Shown: positions 35,721 to 48,055 of the stretch, one piece after another | Layout: each line of letters opens with the position of its first letter | Position numbering within the stretch: position 1 is the stretch's first letter | Source of the DNA: Liquidambar formosana | Lineage: Eukaryota > Streptophyta > Magnoliopsida > Saxifragales > Altingiaceae | NCBI GenBank assembly: GCA_039720395.1 | Contig: CM077823.1 | Coordinates: 13,893,385 to 13,957,384, forward strand | Direction of reading: 5' to 3' | DNA: 64,000 bases | Made by a program: the position numbers and the translations under genes | The notes under the pieces: model-generated | What the model was told of the DNA's origin: nothing | Seen by the model: the letters and a program-made list of their open reading frames with translations, nothing else | The model's database searches: none

Positions 35721-37989
35721 ACACTAGTTAAGTGGGGAGTCACTATTCATAAGACAGGAATGGTATAGAGACTAAGCCAACACCATATGAAGAAAAAATA
35801 TCACTCACATGGCTACTTGGGTGTAACCCAATGGCGAATACTCAAGCAAATATGGTCATGGGAAAATGGACCTCCAAAACTCAATGAACACTGCATATTA
35901 CTAATGCACACATCAACTAATCAATCAACTTAAGTAAAATTGATTCACACAGATTTATGAGCACAAGTTCATGCATCGAAAGATTATCTAGAAATGGTTT
36001 TGCAAACCTATCATTCTTTTTCTTTAAAGACCCCTTTACATACTTAGCACAAGCATGGAATTTTCAAAAACATTTTTTTCTTGGTTTATAAAATGGTGGT
36101 CGAGCCTTCTTAGGAAACAATGCATTTCAAGAGGATTGGATCAAACCCATGAATTCTTCTTCAAGGTATAGGAATCAAGTCGAAACACCTTTTTCCTTCT
36201 TCTTTCTGCACTTCTCTTTTCTTCCAAAACCCTAACTTTTGCCTAGATTGCCCTTACGAGTTTTCAACCTAGCGGGTTGCCCTAATTTTTGCCTAGGCCA
36301 CCCTTTTGGGTTTTCAACCTAGCGGGCTTTCTTCTTTACCTTTTTTCTTTTTTCCATTCTTTCCTTTCTCACTAGCACAAAGAAATTCAACTTATGAAGC
36401 CCCAGCCCATTCTCTTCATCAATTCATTTAAGTTCTCTTGAACAAGATAAACCAGCCCCAGCATTCATTCAAATTCTTCTTCAACAAGCATAATCAGCCC
36501 CTGGGTTCATAGTACATTCACATTTTTCAATTGAGCAAAACAAATCAGCCCCAATCTCACGAAATCACATGCCTACAGCTAAGGCAAATCGTTTCATAAT
36601 GGTTACTGCTGCCCCTTTTCCATCATTAAATCCATGACAAGAGTCTAAGTCAAAAGGTAAGAAGATATGGAATTTGATAGAACCCACAAATGAATCATTA
36701 TGACTGAATACTTTCAATGGACGAGGTCTATGACCACTAGAAACACACAAGACTCAAGAGAGGCGAAGGAAGAAAGTGGAGGGACATCCGAAGGACTCAA
36801 ACCAAACAAGAACAAGAAGAATAATCAAATTAACTTTCTCGGTGGCATGTAGTATTTTAGCTCACTAATTTAATGAATAACTTAGTCACAAAGAATTGCT
36901 TTCAATGGTTGGTTATATGTAAAGCCTCTTTCTTTTTCCTTTTCTTTTTTTTTCATTTTTTTTTTCAATGAATTGGACCGTACCCAAAGTAACTTTATGG
37001 GCTGCCTACGTATCTCCACATTGATCTTCACAAGACATTTACAAAACAAACATTTCTTTTTTTTGGTGGAGAATCAGGTCCTCGTAGTTCAAGAGATTCA
37101 TTCTTCATTTTTTCAATAACCCTAACTTTTGCCTAGGTTGCCTTTTCAGGTTTTCAACCTAGCGGGCTTAGGCTCTACACATAACCACATAGGGACCACC
37201 CTTTACTTGGCTTCAACTTCTCCAACGAGTCACGAACATGGGTTGTAGTCTTCTTTGATCATAAAACTCACTTGATTGTTGTTGATTCTCCTTCTTGAGG
37301 CTTTTGGATGTTAATCACCTCCCTTTTCTTTTTGTACTTTTTTGTTTTTTTTTTTTTTTTTTGGTGCTATTTTCTTTCTTTTTTTTTTGTCATAATTTTT
37401 TTCTTTTGACCTTTTTTTTTTTTTTTTTTTTTTTTTGAGGGAGAGGGAAATAAACATCTCCAAAAGCTTACCATGCTAATTGATTTCTTCTTTTGATCTC
37501 TGAATTGCTTCTTGCAAGGGTTTCAAGATCTTCTCAAGTTGCTTGGCTTAGGTCTTCATGTAGTGTAGTGGGCGGGTGGCCCCTATGTTTACCATTTTGG
37601 ACTTCTCATTGTTTCCAAGTTAATCAATTATAGCTCATTCATCATTCATTATGTTTGCTCTTCTAGTGGGAAGAGCTTTCAAGCTTCTTAGGAAATATTT
37701 TAATGCCACTTTGATTGTCAATTGATTGAGGAGAAGAGAAATAGAGAGACAATGGAATTATTGAAATCAAACTTTTTATTGAGGGAATGAAGGAGAACAC
37801 ATTGACAATGACTAGGACTCAAAAGACTCAAAACTTCAAAGGACATTTGACTCGAAAGACGAAAACAATCAAATAACTAGAAAACAAAGAAATAAACCCT
37901 AGGTCTTCTGTAGGACAAACATCCTAAACTCTTTATCACAAACAGTCATGACAAAATTGGTGCGACAGTAAACACTAAATGGATTGCCT
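35721..37989 (-). other. Rest of D's internal region; pol absent
   Basis: No reverse transcriptase, integrase, PMD or DUF7745 sequence is seen. A block matching A's post-pol spacer (9045-9330) lies reversed at about 36,900-37,170. Its ATTTTCAACCTAGCGGG-like core occurs three times (about 36261, 36311 and 37151). Pyrimidine-rich tracts and T runs lie at 36948-36964, 37340-37362 and 37410-37436. This is the scar of a large deletion between gag and the post-pol region, plus unrecognised sequence. Confidence 0.7.
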
Positions 37990-39252
37990 TTAGAGTGAAT
38001 GATTGGGTACCTTAGGTGGAGAGACAATTCCCTTGTCAAAGAGGTCTTGGATTTCATGTTTCAACCTTGGGCATCGATCAGTGCTATGCCCCTTGCCTTG
38101 GTGGAAGTCACAATACTCATTCTCTTTAAAGCGACGAGGTAATGGGTTAGGCAACGGTGCTGGGTCAAGGGGTTGAAGCAAACCTTTCACCTTCAACTTC
38201 TCAAAAACATCGCTTAATGGCATGTAGAGTTCGGTAAATTGGCGGGACTGTTGGGGAGATATGGCATTAACATGCCTATGTGTCTTTCCATTACTTCCAA
38301 TTCGGGAGTTCCCTAATGTCTCATCTTCCTCAATTGTACTGTCACCAATGGCATCTTCTACTTGAGTTCCAGCCCCAATCAAGGCCTTAAAGTTTGGAAA
38401 ATAGCTTGCAAATAGATGCTTATGGTAGATAGGGAGGAGGTTCTTAACTACCATCTGAATTTGCTCTTCTTCATTGGGTCGGTTTACCATTTGAGAAGCC
38501 TTTCGTCTCCACCTTGTAATGAATCCAGAGAAGGTTTCATTAGCCCCTTGTTTTGTAGTCTCCAAGTCTCTTCGAGTAACATCCACCTCCGTATTGTACT
38601 TGTAGTGCTCCGAGAATTCATTACATATGTCCTCCCAAGTCCGAGTCCTATTCTCATCCAATGATAAAAACCATTTCAAAGCGGAAGTGGCCAAGGTTTC
38701 ATGGAACATTTGAGCCAAAAGCTCGTCAGTGGCCCCTCGAGGGTGCATAGCTCGCACATACATCTTCAAATGAGTCTTAGGACAACCCGTTCCATCAAAC
38801 TTTTCTAATTCGGGCATCTTAAATTGTAGTGGAATACGAGCTTGAGGAAACAAAGATAGGGTACGTACATCTACCATGTCATCCGTCCTACGGATTCCTT
38901 TTATAGTTCTCTCCAATGCTTCTACCTTGCTAGCCAACACAGAGTCTGTATCAGAGGTCTTCCCCTTACTTCCCCCTTCTAGGTTAAAAATTTCAGGTGG
39001 TTCACTCCCCTTAGGTTTAGTACTTCCTCCTTCATTGGTCTTAGTGCCTTCTCCAGACTGAGTCCCATCTTCGGTGTTATCCCTCGGGGTACGGCCATTA
39101 TTCTGTTCGGGTTCCGATATCTTATGTTGGATATCTTGGGCCATTTTCAATGCTCTCTCAGATACATCAGTGGTGTAATCAAGCTTGGTCATGATGGCTT
39201 TCAAACAAGCCTCAAGGTCAAAGTTCCTTTCACTAGTCCCTTTGTTAGCCAT
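37990..39252 (-). CDS. gag: Intact gag of element D
   Basis: This open frame of 420 residues encodes a Tat-type Gag. The retrotransposon gag domain is at about residues 150-270 (ALKWFLSLDENRTRTWEDI, DLETTKQGANETFSGF). A zinc knuckle CDFHQGKGHSTDRC lies near residue 395, where the A copy is broken. The start MANKGTSERNFDLEACLKAI aligns with the start of C gag. With gag intact but pol gone, D could make particles only if another element supplied reverse transcriptase and integrase (inference). It is very similar in sequence to C gag. Confidence 0.93.
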   Translation of the reverse strand: MANKGTSERNFDLEACLKAIMTKLDYTTDVSERALKMAQDIQHKISEPEQNNGRTPRDNTEDGTQSGEGTKTNEGGSTKPKGSEPPEIFNLEGGSKGKTSDTDSVLASKVEALERTIKGIRRTDDMVDVRTLSLFPQARIPLQFKMPELEKFDGTGCPKTHLKMYVRAMHPRGATDELLAQMFHETLATSALKWFLSLDENRTRTWEDICNEFSEHYKYNTEVDVTRRDLETTKQGANETFSGFITRWRRKASQMVNRPNEEEQIQMVVKNLLPIYHKHLFASYFPNFKALIGAGTQVEDAIGDSTIEEDETLGNSRIGSNGKTHRHVNAISPQQSRQFTELYMPLSDVFEKLKVKGLLQPLDPAPLPNPLPRRFKENEYCDFHQGKGHSTDRCPRLKHEIQDLFDKGIVSPPKVPNHSL

Positions 39253-40393
39253 CTCGGGTTCAAAATTTGAGTCTGACCTTAGTATGTTGTCACGGGTTTA
39301 ATCCAACCCCCTTCAAGAACAAAAATCCCCTTTTTAGGCTATGACCAAAAATATTTTAACAAGATTTCCATGACTGCACTAAATTGGTAAGTGTGATCTT
39401 ATAAAGCATGCCCTTAGGTAGACATCTCATCTCCAAGGGTACCTTGAAGTGTAAGGTGACGTACTAAGGGCATGAAGTCGAGTCACTTAACCTTAGGTTC
39501 TGGTTATTAACCATCAAAAAACCATCAAGAGTCACTTTCCCCCAAGTGTAGGCAAACTATGAGCTAGGTTTAAATAGTATATCTCCTTAGTTAGACACCT
39601 CATCCTCAAAAGTGTCCTTAAGACGGAAGGTGAGGTGACATACTAAAGACATAAAGATGAATAAGCCCCTACTTCTTAACCCTTAATCAAACACTTCACT
39701 CCAAACAAGCCCCTATTGGTTCATTTAAAAGCCCATGATTAAATGGTCTTAGCTCATATACCTTTAATTAGTCCATCCTTCCTTTCGGGAGCCCCTTGGG
39801 TGAAGGGTGGATGTACTTACTAAGGGTACGTAGGTGAGACCATATATCAAGTGTTAATCACTACACATGGTTAAAGTAAACCTAAGCCTAGAACACAACT
39901 TATGAGCATAGCAACACAACACAAGCACGGCATGATATCATTACAATCGAGTGTGGGTGCATAAAGGTGAGACCATAGTGCCCTACAAGTCTGTCTATAT
40001 GGACTAATGATAAGGGTAGGCTGGGGTCCTTCACTTGCTTGAGCAATCTTTATACCTAACCACATGTGGCATCAGGAACGCCGCGTGGGTCCAGCAGTAC
40101 GTGATTAACTCATTTAATATACCCAAGGGCAAGCCCAAGGGTACTTGGCAAGAGAGGTTGAGAGCTTTCGCCCCAACACATGGAATCAGGAAAACCAAGG
40201 TTGGGGCTAGGCCCGTCAGTGGCAAGGGACATCGATCCTAGCATGCAAGAGTTTGCGCACACAATGCAATAAATGAAAGCACATCATCAAGCGGATGCAA
40301 TGTGATTGATTTTAATTAAACAAAAGAAATTAATTTGGCCCAATTAAACTTTATAGAGTCTAGCCCACAAATCCCCAGTGGAGTCGCCAGTTC
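39253..40393 (-). other. Leader and primer site of element D, with three diverged 175-bp repeats
   Basis: The tRNA-Arg primer site is at 40371-40389 (minus strand), four bases from the LTR. Three diverged units start near 39412, 39586 and 39761, about 175 bp apart. Each has a TTAG...CATC half and a matching GGTG...CTAA half. The remainder resembles the leaders of A and C. Confidence 0.75.
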
Positions 40394-43300
40394 TGTGAAC
40401 CCTAAAAGGAGTTAAGGCCCACGAGGGGTTTTAGGTTTGAAAAAGGAAAAGGAGTCGCCACCTTATTTTTTAAAGGAAATAAGGAAAACCCTAAAAAACA
40501 GTTTTGTTTTAGGAAAACAAAAGATTGACTCCATATTTAAAAATGGAAAGGCAAATAATCTTTTGGAAACCAGAGAATTCGGGGATTCGGAGGCTAAGTT
40601 ACGATATGGGAAGGTTCTAGGCAAAGCCTATAGGCACCCATATCGCCCTAAACGGTCTCTTAATTTAATTGGGCTAAATCAAAGTCTTAATCACACGCAA
40701 ATCAACAGTTATCATCACAAGACAGCATGCATATCATTCATCCATTCATCCATATAATCAAGTAAATCAAAGAAAAACAGAAAAAGAAAGAGGGGGGAGA
40801 AAACCTAGGATACTTAGTATCCTAGGGCGGACTTGAACCTCACGAAGAGCGCCTACGTACCATGTATGGAAATACATGGATCAAAGTCCACGTAGTTCGA
40901 AAGGGAATAGGGTTATAACCTAATCGAGGCCTATGGTAAACCCTAAGTTTCCTTTCAAGTAAAACATGGTAGGTTTCCAAAATAAATGATTCTCAAAAGA
41001 TTTTTGGTAAATATGGAATTCGATAACAATGGAAACTTTGATTTAAAAGGTATTTTTTATGAAAGGATACTATAAGATCTACCATGTTCCCCTATTAGGA
41101 AATAACCCTAGGGGGGAGAAAGGGAAAGTTTCAAAGGAAGGAAAGAAGGGTGAATTGGGGCACCCTCATACCCTACTTACCTTAAGCGAAAGCAACCTGT
41201 CAAAGTAACCACCCTATTGCATAGGGTAATTACCTTATTTGTAAGATTTCATCTTACAATAGCCAAAATAACCACCCCACATTGGTGGGGTAGTTGCACC
41301 TGTTGTACCTGTCAAAGCACCTGCAATTTCCATGCAAAACATACCAAAATACCCACTACCCAAGCTAGATTCCAAATCAAGCCATTATCATGCTTAAACA
41401 TAAGCAAACACATGCTCAAAATATCATATCAAGGACAAATAACAGATCTGGACAGAATTGAAATAAGGCTTAAAATCAACCACAAGTCATGCAACAACAT
41501 GAATCATAAGCTAACTAAAACCCTAATTCAACCCTACATGCAATGACATGCAAAAAACCCTAAAATCAACTATATGAATGCTAGAAATATCATAGTTACC
41601 TAATATGGAACACATATATATCAACTATGAAGAAAAAACAGGGAAAAATCCCTAACCAATCATGCTATATGCAACTAAACCCACACAAGGATGATAGAAA
41701 CCCTAGAATCACAAACATGCAGTAAATCACATGGAATAGCATCCTAGCATACTAAACAGCCCATGAACATGATCCTAAATATGCATACTAACTAATAGAA
41801 ATAGCAAAACACAATAAAAACACAAGCTTTAATATGCAAAAGAGTTATTTCATGCAGAAAACCATTTTCAGCACTAAGGAAACCCTAAAGTCCCAAACAT
41901 GCAGTAAATCACATGGAATATCATCCTAGCATACTAAACAGCCCATGAATATGATCCTAGATATGCATACTAACTAATAGAAATAGCAAAACACAATAAA
42001 AACACAAGCTTTAATATGCAAAAGAGTTATTTCATGCAGAACACCATTTTCAGCACTAAGGAAACCCTAAAGTCCCAAACATGCAGTAAATCACATGGAA
42101 TATCATCCTAGCATACTAAACAGCCCATGAATATGATCCTAGATATGCATACTAACTAATAGAAATAGCAAAGCACAATAAAAGTACAAGCTTTAATATG
42201 CAAAAGAGTTATTTCATGCAGAAAACCATTTTCAGCACTAAGGAAACCCTAAAGTCCCAAACATGCAGTAAATCACATGGAATATCATCCTAGCATACTA
42301 AACAGCCCATGAATATGATCCTAGATATGCATACTAACTAATAGAAATAGCAAAGCACAATAAAAGTACAAGCTTGAACATGGAATAATGCTATCTTATG
42401 CAAAAACCCTAGTTTGAATGAAAGAAAGAAAGGGGAAGAGGTATACCTATGGTGGCTGCTGTAGAGAGTCCTCCTCTTCTTATTGTACTGCTGGAAACAC
42501 TCTTCTTCAAGCCTTCAAGCAATACTCCAGCCCTCCTTCAAGCCTTCTCTCTCACTCTCTCACTCAAAGTTTAGGTTAAACTACCCTAAGGATGGCTGCC
42601 ATAGCCTCCAAGTCTCACACATGCCTCACACTTCAGAAATTGCCTCCCCTATTGCTGAAGTATAAGGGGGTATTTATAGGGATTGAGGGGAAACCCTCAA
42701 TGGTTGGGATTAAAACCCTAGGGATTGATCCAAGGGCTGTTAGAGGTTCCCTTGGGGCTCAAGTAGGTCAAATAGGGCTGAAATTAGGGTTAAATGGCGG
42801 CTAAAGGCGAGCAAATCCGAGAAAATAGGGTGGGAGCCGCGTCAAGGCTCAAAAAAGGAAAGTGGCTCGGGTGACCACCTAGGGCTGGGTGGCTAGCAGC
42901 CTGGGCCCAGGCGGCTAGCCGCCCAGGCCTGGGTGGTCACCCGAGGCCCTGTCAGCTTCAGCCCATTTTTGACCCTTTCGACTTCCAAATGTGTTTCCGA
43001 GCTCAAATCAACTCCGATTTTGACGAAACGAAAGCCAAAACGACCGTGTTTCGAAGGGGAATGTAATTTGAGTCACTTGAGGGCAAGAAACCCTAGCCAT
43101 GGCTGCATGGTTGGGTCCTACAAAGGTGGTTAACCGCTATGCCTCACCATTGCTTAGCTTAGGTATGCACATAGGGTCGCACCGAATGCTTTCCAATTCG
43201 AAATTCAACCTCCCTAAACACATTTGGGGATGAAATTAAGACTAATCAAGGTCAAATGAGTAGTCATAGAGTGAAAATCATGAGCCAATTCGAGCTAACC

Positions 43301-43653
43301 CGAAATAGGTCTCTTAACCAACCTGAGCCATATTGAGCCATTCTAATCCCAAACCATCAATTCATCGAATTGAACCAATAAATACCTCAAATGCATCCAT
43401 ATGAACTCCAATTGGCAACTTGGAGATCATTTCAAGGTTAAATGGAAAGTTTGTGGCCTAAAAGACGATTATGCCCCTCAAGTCACAAAAGCTCTTATTA
43501 TCCCTCAAAATCAACTCTAAATTGAATGAAAATTCATATCCAATGTCCTTGTGATTCTAGAAAACTAATGCAAGTAACTAGACTCAAAAACAAAACAATA
43601 ACCTACATGAAATGGTGAGCCCTAGTAAGGTGGTGCAAAAATGGGGTGTGACA
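40394..43653 (-). mobile_element. 5' LTR of element D
   Basis: This LTR of 3,260 bp is reversed. It is nearly identical to 30039-32934; I see two base differences (near 40558 and 43351). It has four copies of the 182-bp unit (marks at 41716, 41898, 42080 and 42262) against two, which accounts exactly for the 364-bp length difference. Dyad at 42866-42946, TATA at 42670-42679. The second TSD copy ctagc is at 43654-43658. Confidence 0.95.
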
Positions 43654-43658
43654 CTAGC

Positions 43659-43684
43659 TAAGGTGGCAAAAAAGGGGTGTGACA
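43659..43684 (-). mobile_element. Last 26 bp of element C's 5' LTR
   Basis: After the second ctagc, the C LTR resumes (taaggtggcaaa...) and ends GGGGTGTGACA. This restores the LTR end that is missing at 30038. The next bases, accta (43685-43689), are the expected C target duplication. Confidence 0.85.
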
Positions 43685-45833
43685 ACCTAATGTAAAGGTA
43701 ATCCATTTGTATGATAATATGATATTATATGTGTTTCGATGCTTATTTTGATGAATTGAGTACCTTATGTAAGTGTTGGGCCTTATTTGCAGTTTCGGGT
43801 TAAGCTGCTGAAATTTGGCTAAGTATGGGAGAAAAATGAGTTTTCGTAAATCTTCGTTTTTAAAGATAATTTTTGGCGGTAATAGAAGTTTATAATATTA
43901 TAAGACTTCTATGATTTTATGGGATTTTATTAGCATGTTTGGATTGGTTTCCTTATATGTTTGTTTTAGGAAAATCTGTCGGGCGACGGATTTTGTACTA
44001 AAACTTGGAAATGAGATTTTGATATATTGGGTATGTGATTTTTCTGATATTTTATTTGGATTCAAATGGGGGGTTATTTGCTTGGATGAAAATAAGGCTG
44101 ATGTCTGTGCTGATGGAAAGTTGCTGACTGACTGTTTATTTTTGGCTGTCTGTGCATTTTAGACGGCTGAAAGTTCATGTCAGCCGACTGAAAATTCCAG
44201 AGAGGCTTATTTTGTGTTGGGCATTTTCAGCCGGCTGAAAATATTTTTCAGCCGTCTGAAAGTGTCGGCAAACAGTTTCAATAAAGGGTTAAAATGACCC
44301 ATTTGCCCCCCTTTTCTATATAAACCCATTAAGCCCCGAGAATTCTAGATTCTTCTCCCTTTTTCCAGCCAAGAGAGAGAGAGAATGAGAGAGGGAGAGT
44401 GACGGGGGAGGCCGTGGGTGTCTCGCGGGAGCATGGTAGCCCCGATCCAACACTAACAAGCTTGGATTCAACATATTTTGGCCCGATCTACGTGCGTGTA
44501 GGGATGGTTTGGCATTTGCATCACTCATTCATGAGGTAGGGGACATTTTCTCATTTTAAACCCTTGTTGCATGGGGGTTTGGGTATAAATCATGTAGATT
44601 TACATGTATTTGGTAGTTTCTGCATAAATATCATGCATGGGGTATATATTTGCTAGGTTTTACAAATTGTGGGAAACCTAGGGTTTGATTCACATCATTT
44701 TTGTTATAAAAATGTTGTTTTTGAAATCAAACCACATAATAGGTTTGTTCTTAGAAAACCATATAACCTATGATTTATGGGGGTTATTTATTGTGATTTT
44801 TATGAACCCACCCGTTATATGGTTTTCTTGGAAAATTTATATATATAAAATTTTTTGGTTTATATGGGAATTATGGAGTTATTTCAAATGGTTTTCTAAG
44901 AACAAACCTATTATGTGGTTTTGGAAAATTTATATATAATTTTCCGGATTATGTGAGAATTATGGAAATTAATAAATGAACACATAAGTGGTGATAATAA
45001 TGGAGTTCAAATGGAGTTCAAATCCCAAATTTTCGAGTATCAATAGTAAAGTGGCATGATAGTAAATAACAAACAAGTTTAAAATCAGGGGCTTTTTAGA
45101 CCGTACAGGGTTAAAAGGGGTTTTTACAAAACTAGTTTTTATTTAGAGCCAATTTTAAAATGACTCTTATACATAGGAGCTATAACCAAAATTCCCATAA
45201 ATCAATCAACCTTATGAATCCATATTTTTAGTATTGTTTTGAATAAAATTAATTATTAAATTATCCAACTACGATCATCCTTTGTATGAATCTCAGTTAA
45301 GTTATAAAATTGAGTCATTAGCAAATATCTAATACTTGTTATGAGTGGACCTCTGAACTTTAGTGTTTTTAAATATTGTTTTCAATCAAACTAATTCTTT
45401 GCAATCAAGCAACCAAATTTCTAAAATCTTTTCTCAATCATTTCTACCAATTATTCCCTTTCCTTGTGGTTCGACTTCAGACTCACTGAGAATTTATTAC
45501 TTCGCGACATCCTGCACTTGGAAGCATTATTAAAGTCGTAGCAGTTCACATGTAAGGTTTTAAAATTTTTAAACCATGGAGTTCTTGTTCCATCCCATTT
45601 TGCCTTTTGTTACTGTGGTTATTGATCATATTTTGTAGAAATTGTTACCACACAACTTAATCCGGTTAGCATAACATATAATCGGTCATCACATACGTTA
45701 TGGTACCACAAGGATGCCACATAATTACCCATATATAACCTATACAGTTTTTTTTTCTTTTTCTTTTTATACAATGGGAAGGGTTTAAACCCCTAACCTA
45801 TTCTACTCCTACCATTTATCCCACCCTCCATCA
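43685..45833. other. Unassigned region with a palindrome cluster and TATA box
   Basis: No convincing gene. A perfect 18-bp palindrome TTTTCAGCCGGCTGAAAA lies at 44224-44241 and TTTCAG-CCGT-CTGAAA at 44246-44261. They are followed by TATA box CTATATAAAC at 44316-44325 and a GAGAGAGAGAGA leader. The layout resembles the dyad-TATA-purine leader of the Tat LTRs, so it may be part of an older LTR in plus orientation, but I found no LTR ends or TSD. Confidence 0.45.
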
Positions 45834-47530
45834 TGTTGGGAATCTAACTAGGGAGGAAAAACTACAAAGGCGGAATTAAAATTTTTTCCTATGATTCCCA
45901 AAACCATGAATCTTAATTATGTTTAATACAAAACCAAAAACCTAACTACCAAGAGAGTTAGGATACTTACAATTTGATATGGTCTTCTCCTTTATGCTCC
46001 AAGCTTTTTCTTCTCCTTTTTGCTCCAAGCTTTGTCTCCGGACAGCGGTGAATGAGCAGCCCAAGTGTGCTGCCTCCAATGGTATCCACACCTAGCTAGA
46101 GCTTGTTGTCCTTTCCTTCTTCTTCCTTATGGTTGCTAGAGGTGGAGAAGAGGGAGAGAGAGAGAGAGGGAGAGTTGTAATTTTTCCAGCCAACCCTTGG
46201 GAGAATGAATTGTCCTCATGTGATCCCCGCATAATGGGCATTATATAGCCCATTAATAGGGCCGGCCATAGGGGAATTCCTAACCCTAGTGGAATTTGTG
46301 TAATTACTCTTAATTACACAATTGGCCCACTAGTTTGCATCAAATACAAATTAGCCCCTTAAAGAACTTTTCTTTAATCACTTATACCCTTTCTCTCATA
46401 GACAATCAAGTTCTCTTAGCATGATCAGTGTGTGACCTATTGGGTTCACATCATCAAGTAGTAGGAACAGCACAAGTTGTGCACAATGGAACACTTTCCA
46501 TTAAGGGTCTAATTGAAACTCCTTTCAATTCCCTAATTGATTATAACTCATTTATATCAATTAGGGCTTCTACTAACCATGAGTAACACTTAGCATATGG
46601 CTCATGGTGTGGTCCTTAATGAGGTGAATAGTCATTTACAAAGAACCCTTCTGTTATAGTTTATAGGTTACAATTCCATCCTTCCATTAACTCAATGTCT
46701 CCAATTGAACTAATAGGACATAGAAGTCTGTCAAGTCCCTAGTGCAATTACTTTATACTCATTCATTAATATCAACTCAATGATGAACTTATGGAAACTC
46801 CTTTCCATATTCATTCTACCATAGGCCCATGGATTTAATGAGTTATATTCAATGAATGCTATATGAGACATTCACTCCCTTTTTTCCTGAGAGTGATGGA
46901 TTCCTTGTTGATCACTCACATGCCTTCACACACATAGCAGTAGGGCCAATGAACAGCCTTACAGACCCCTGAATAGTATCTGCAGTTAGTATTATCAAAC
47001 TTCTAAAGCTACATGCATAAGACAACCATGGTGTCTCAGGTCTAAGGATTACTTGTACCACTATAACAATGAGAAACTGATTGACAGGCAGCTTAAAACT
47101 CCATTCAGTTTATCTCATATCTTTGGTCACATTCAGTGTACCTATTCTTATAACAGGCACCCACTTGTTGGTTGTAGTGTCTCCACACAAATAACTTGAG
47201 ACTAGCTATCCTCCTATAGAGTCAACCTAACAAGTGCTAGTCCTAAGGTTCATTACTGTCCATCATAGTGAACCTTCAACTAGGAATGATTTAGGAGTTT
47301 AGTACAGAGATATATTTAGAGTCTCAAAATTACAATCCTTTGTAATTTCATATTCTCAACTCTAACTCCATGGACATATTATGTAAATATAAATGATGCA
47401 TATAAACATAATAGAATAAACCCTTTTATTAAATCAATAATAAATGTGACATATATAAATGAAATCAATTGATTGTTCCTAATCCCTAAACAATCATCTC
47501 TATGATTGGCTCTAGGGCATAATCCTAACA
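45834..47530 (-). mobile_element. 3' LTR of Ty1/copia element E
   Basis: 1,697 bp from TGTTGGGAATC to CATAATCCTAACA, matching 49981-51673. It is preceded by TSD catca (45829-45833). The following 47531-47543 reads, on the minus strand, as the copia polypurine tract AAGTGGGAGAT before TGTTAGG. Confidence 0.93.
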
Positions 47531-48055
47531 ATCTCCCACTTGCACTATAGCCAATCCACCATGTATCTCATACCCATATCCTGTCGGTGGTGATCCAACA
47601 CACTTGGGTCATAGCCTTAGTGAAGGGGTCTTCTTTATTCTCTGTTGTATTAAACTTCTATATGTATATGTCATCTCTTCCAATGATCTCTCTAATCACT
47701 TGGAATCGCCACTTAAACTTTGGACTTTTGATGAGACCGTGGATCCTTGTCTTGAGCAATAGCCTTATTGTTGTCACAAAAACTATAGTAAAGGCTTCTC
47801 AATGTCAGGAACCACTCCTAGTTCTGCAATGAACTTACTCATCCAAACATGCAGCAATGCGCTCAAATTTACAGCTCCACCATTTAAAGTGAGAACATAC
47901 CTCGATGTTGATCTCCTATCATCATCGTCAGATTGAAAATCTGAATCCGTTATACCAACCATTTCAAGTTTCTTTCTCCATAGGCAAGGCATAGGTCCTT
48001 TAGTTCTTCTCAAGAACTTAAGGATAGCCTTGACTGCTTCCTAGTGTTCCTTATC
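47531..48055 (-). pseudogene. Ty1/copia RNase H remnant (element E)
   Basis: Minus-strand frames give copia RNase H pieces: DKEH, then a TAG at 48043-48041 where family members have Trp, EAVKAILKFLRRTK, ITDSDFQSDDDDRRSTSRY and LTLNGGAV. There is then an internal loss, and WMSKFIAELGVVPDIEKP. This is the C-terminal end of a copia polyprotein. Gag, protease, integrase and RT of E are missing. Confidence 0.8.
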
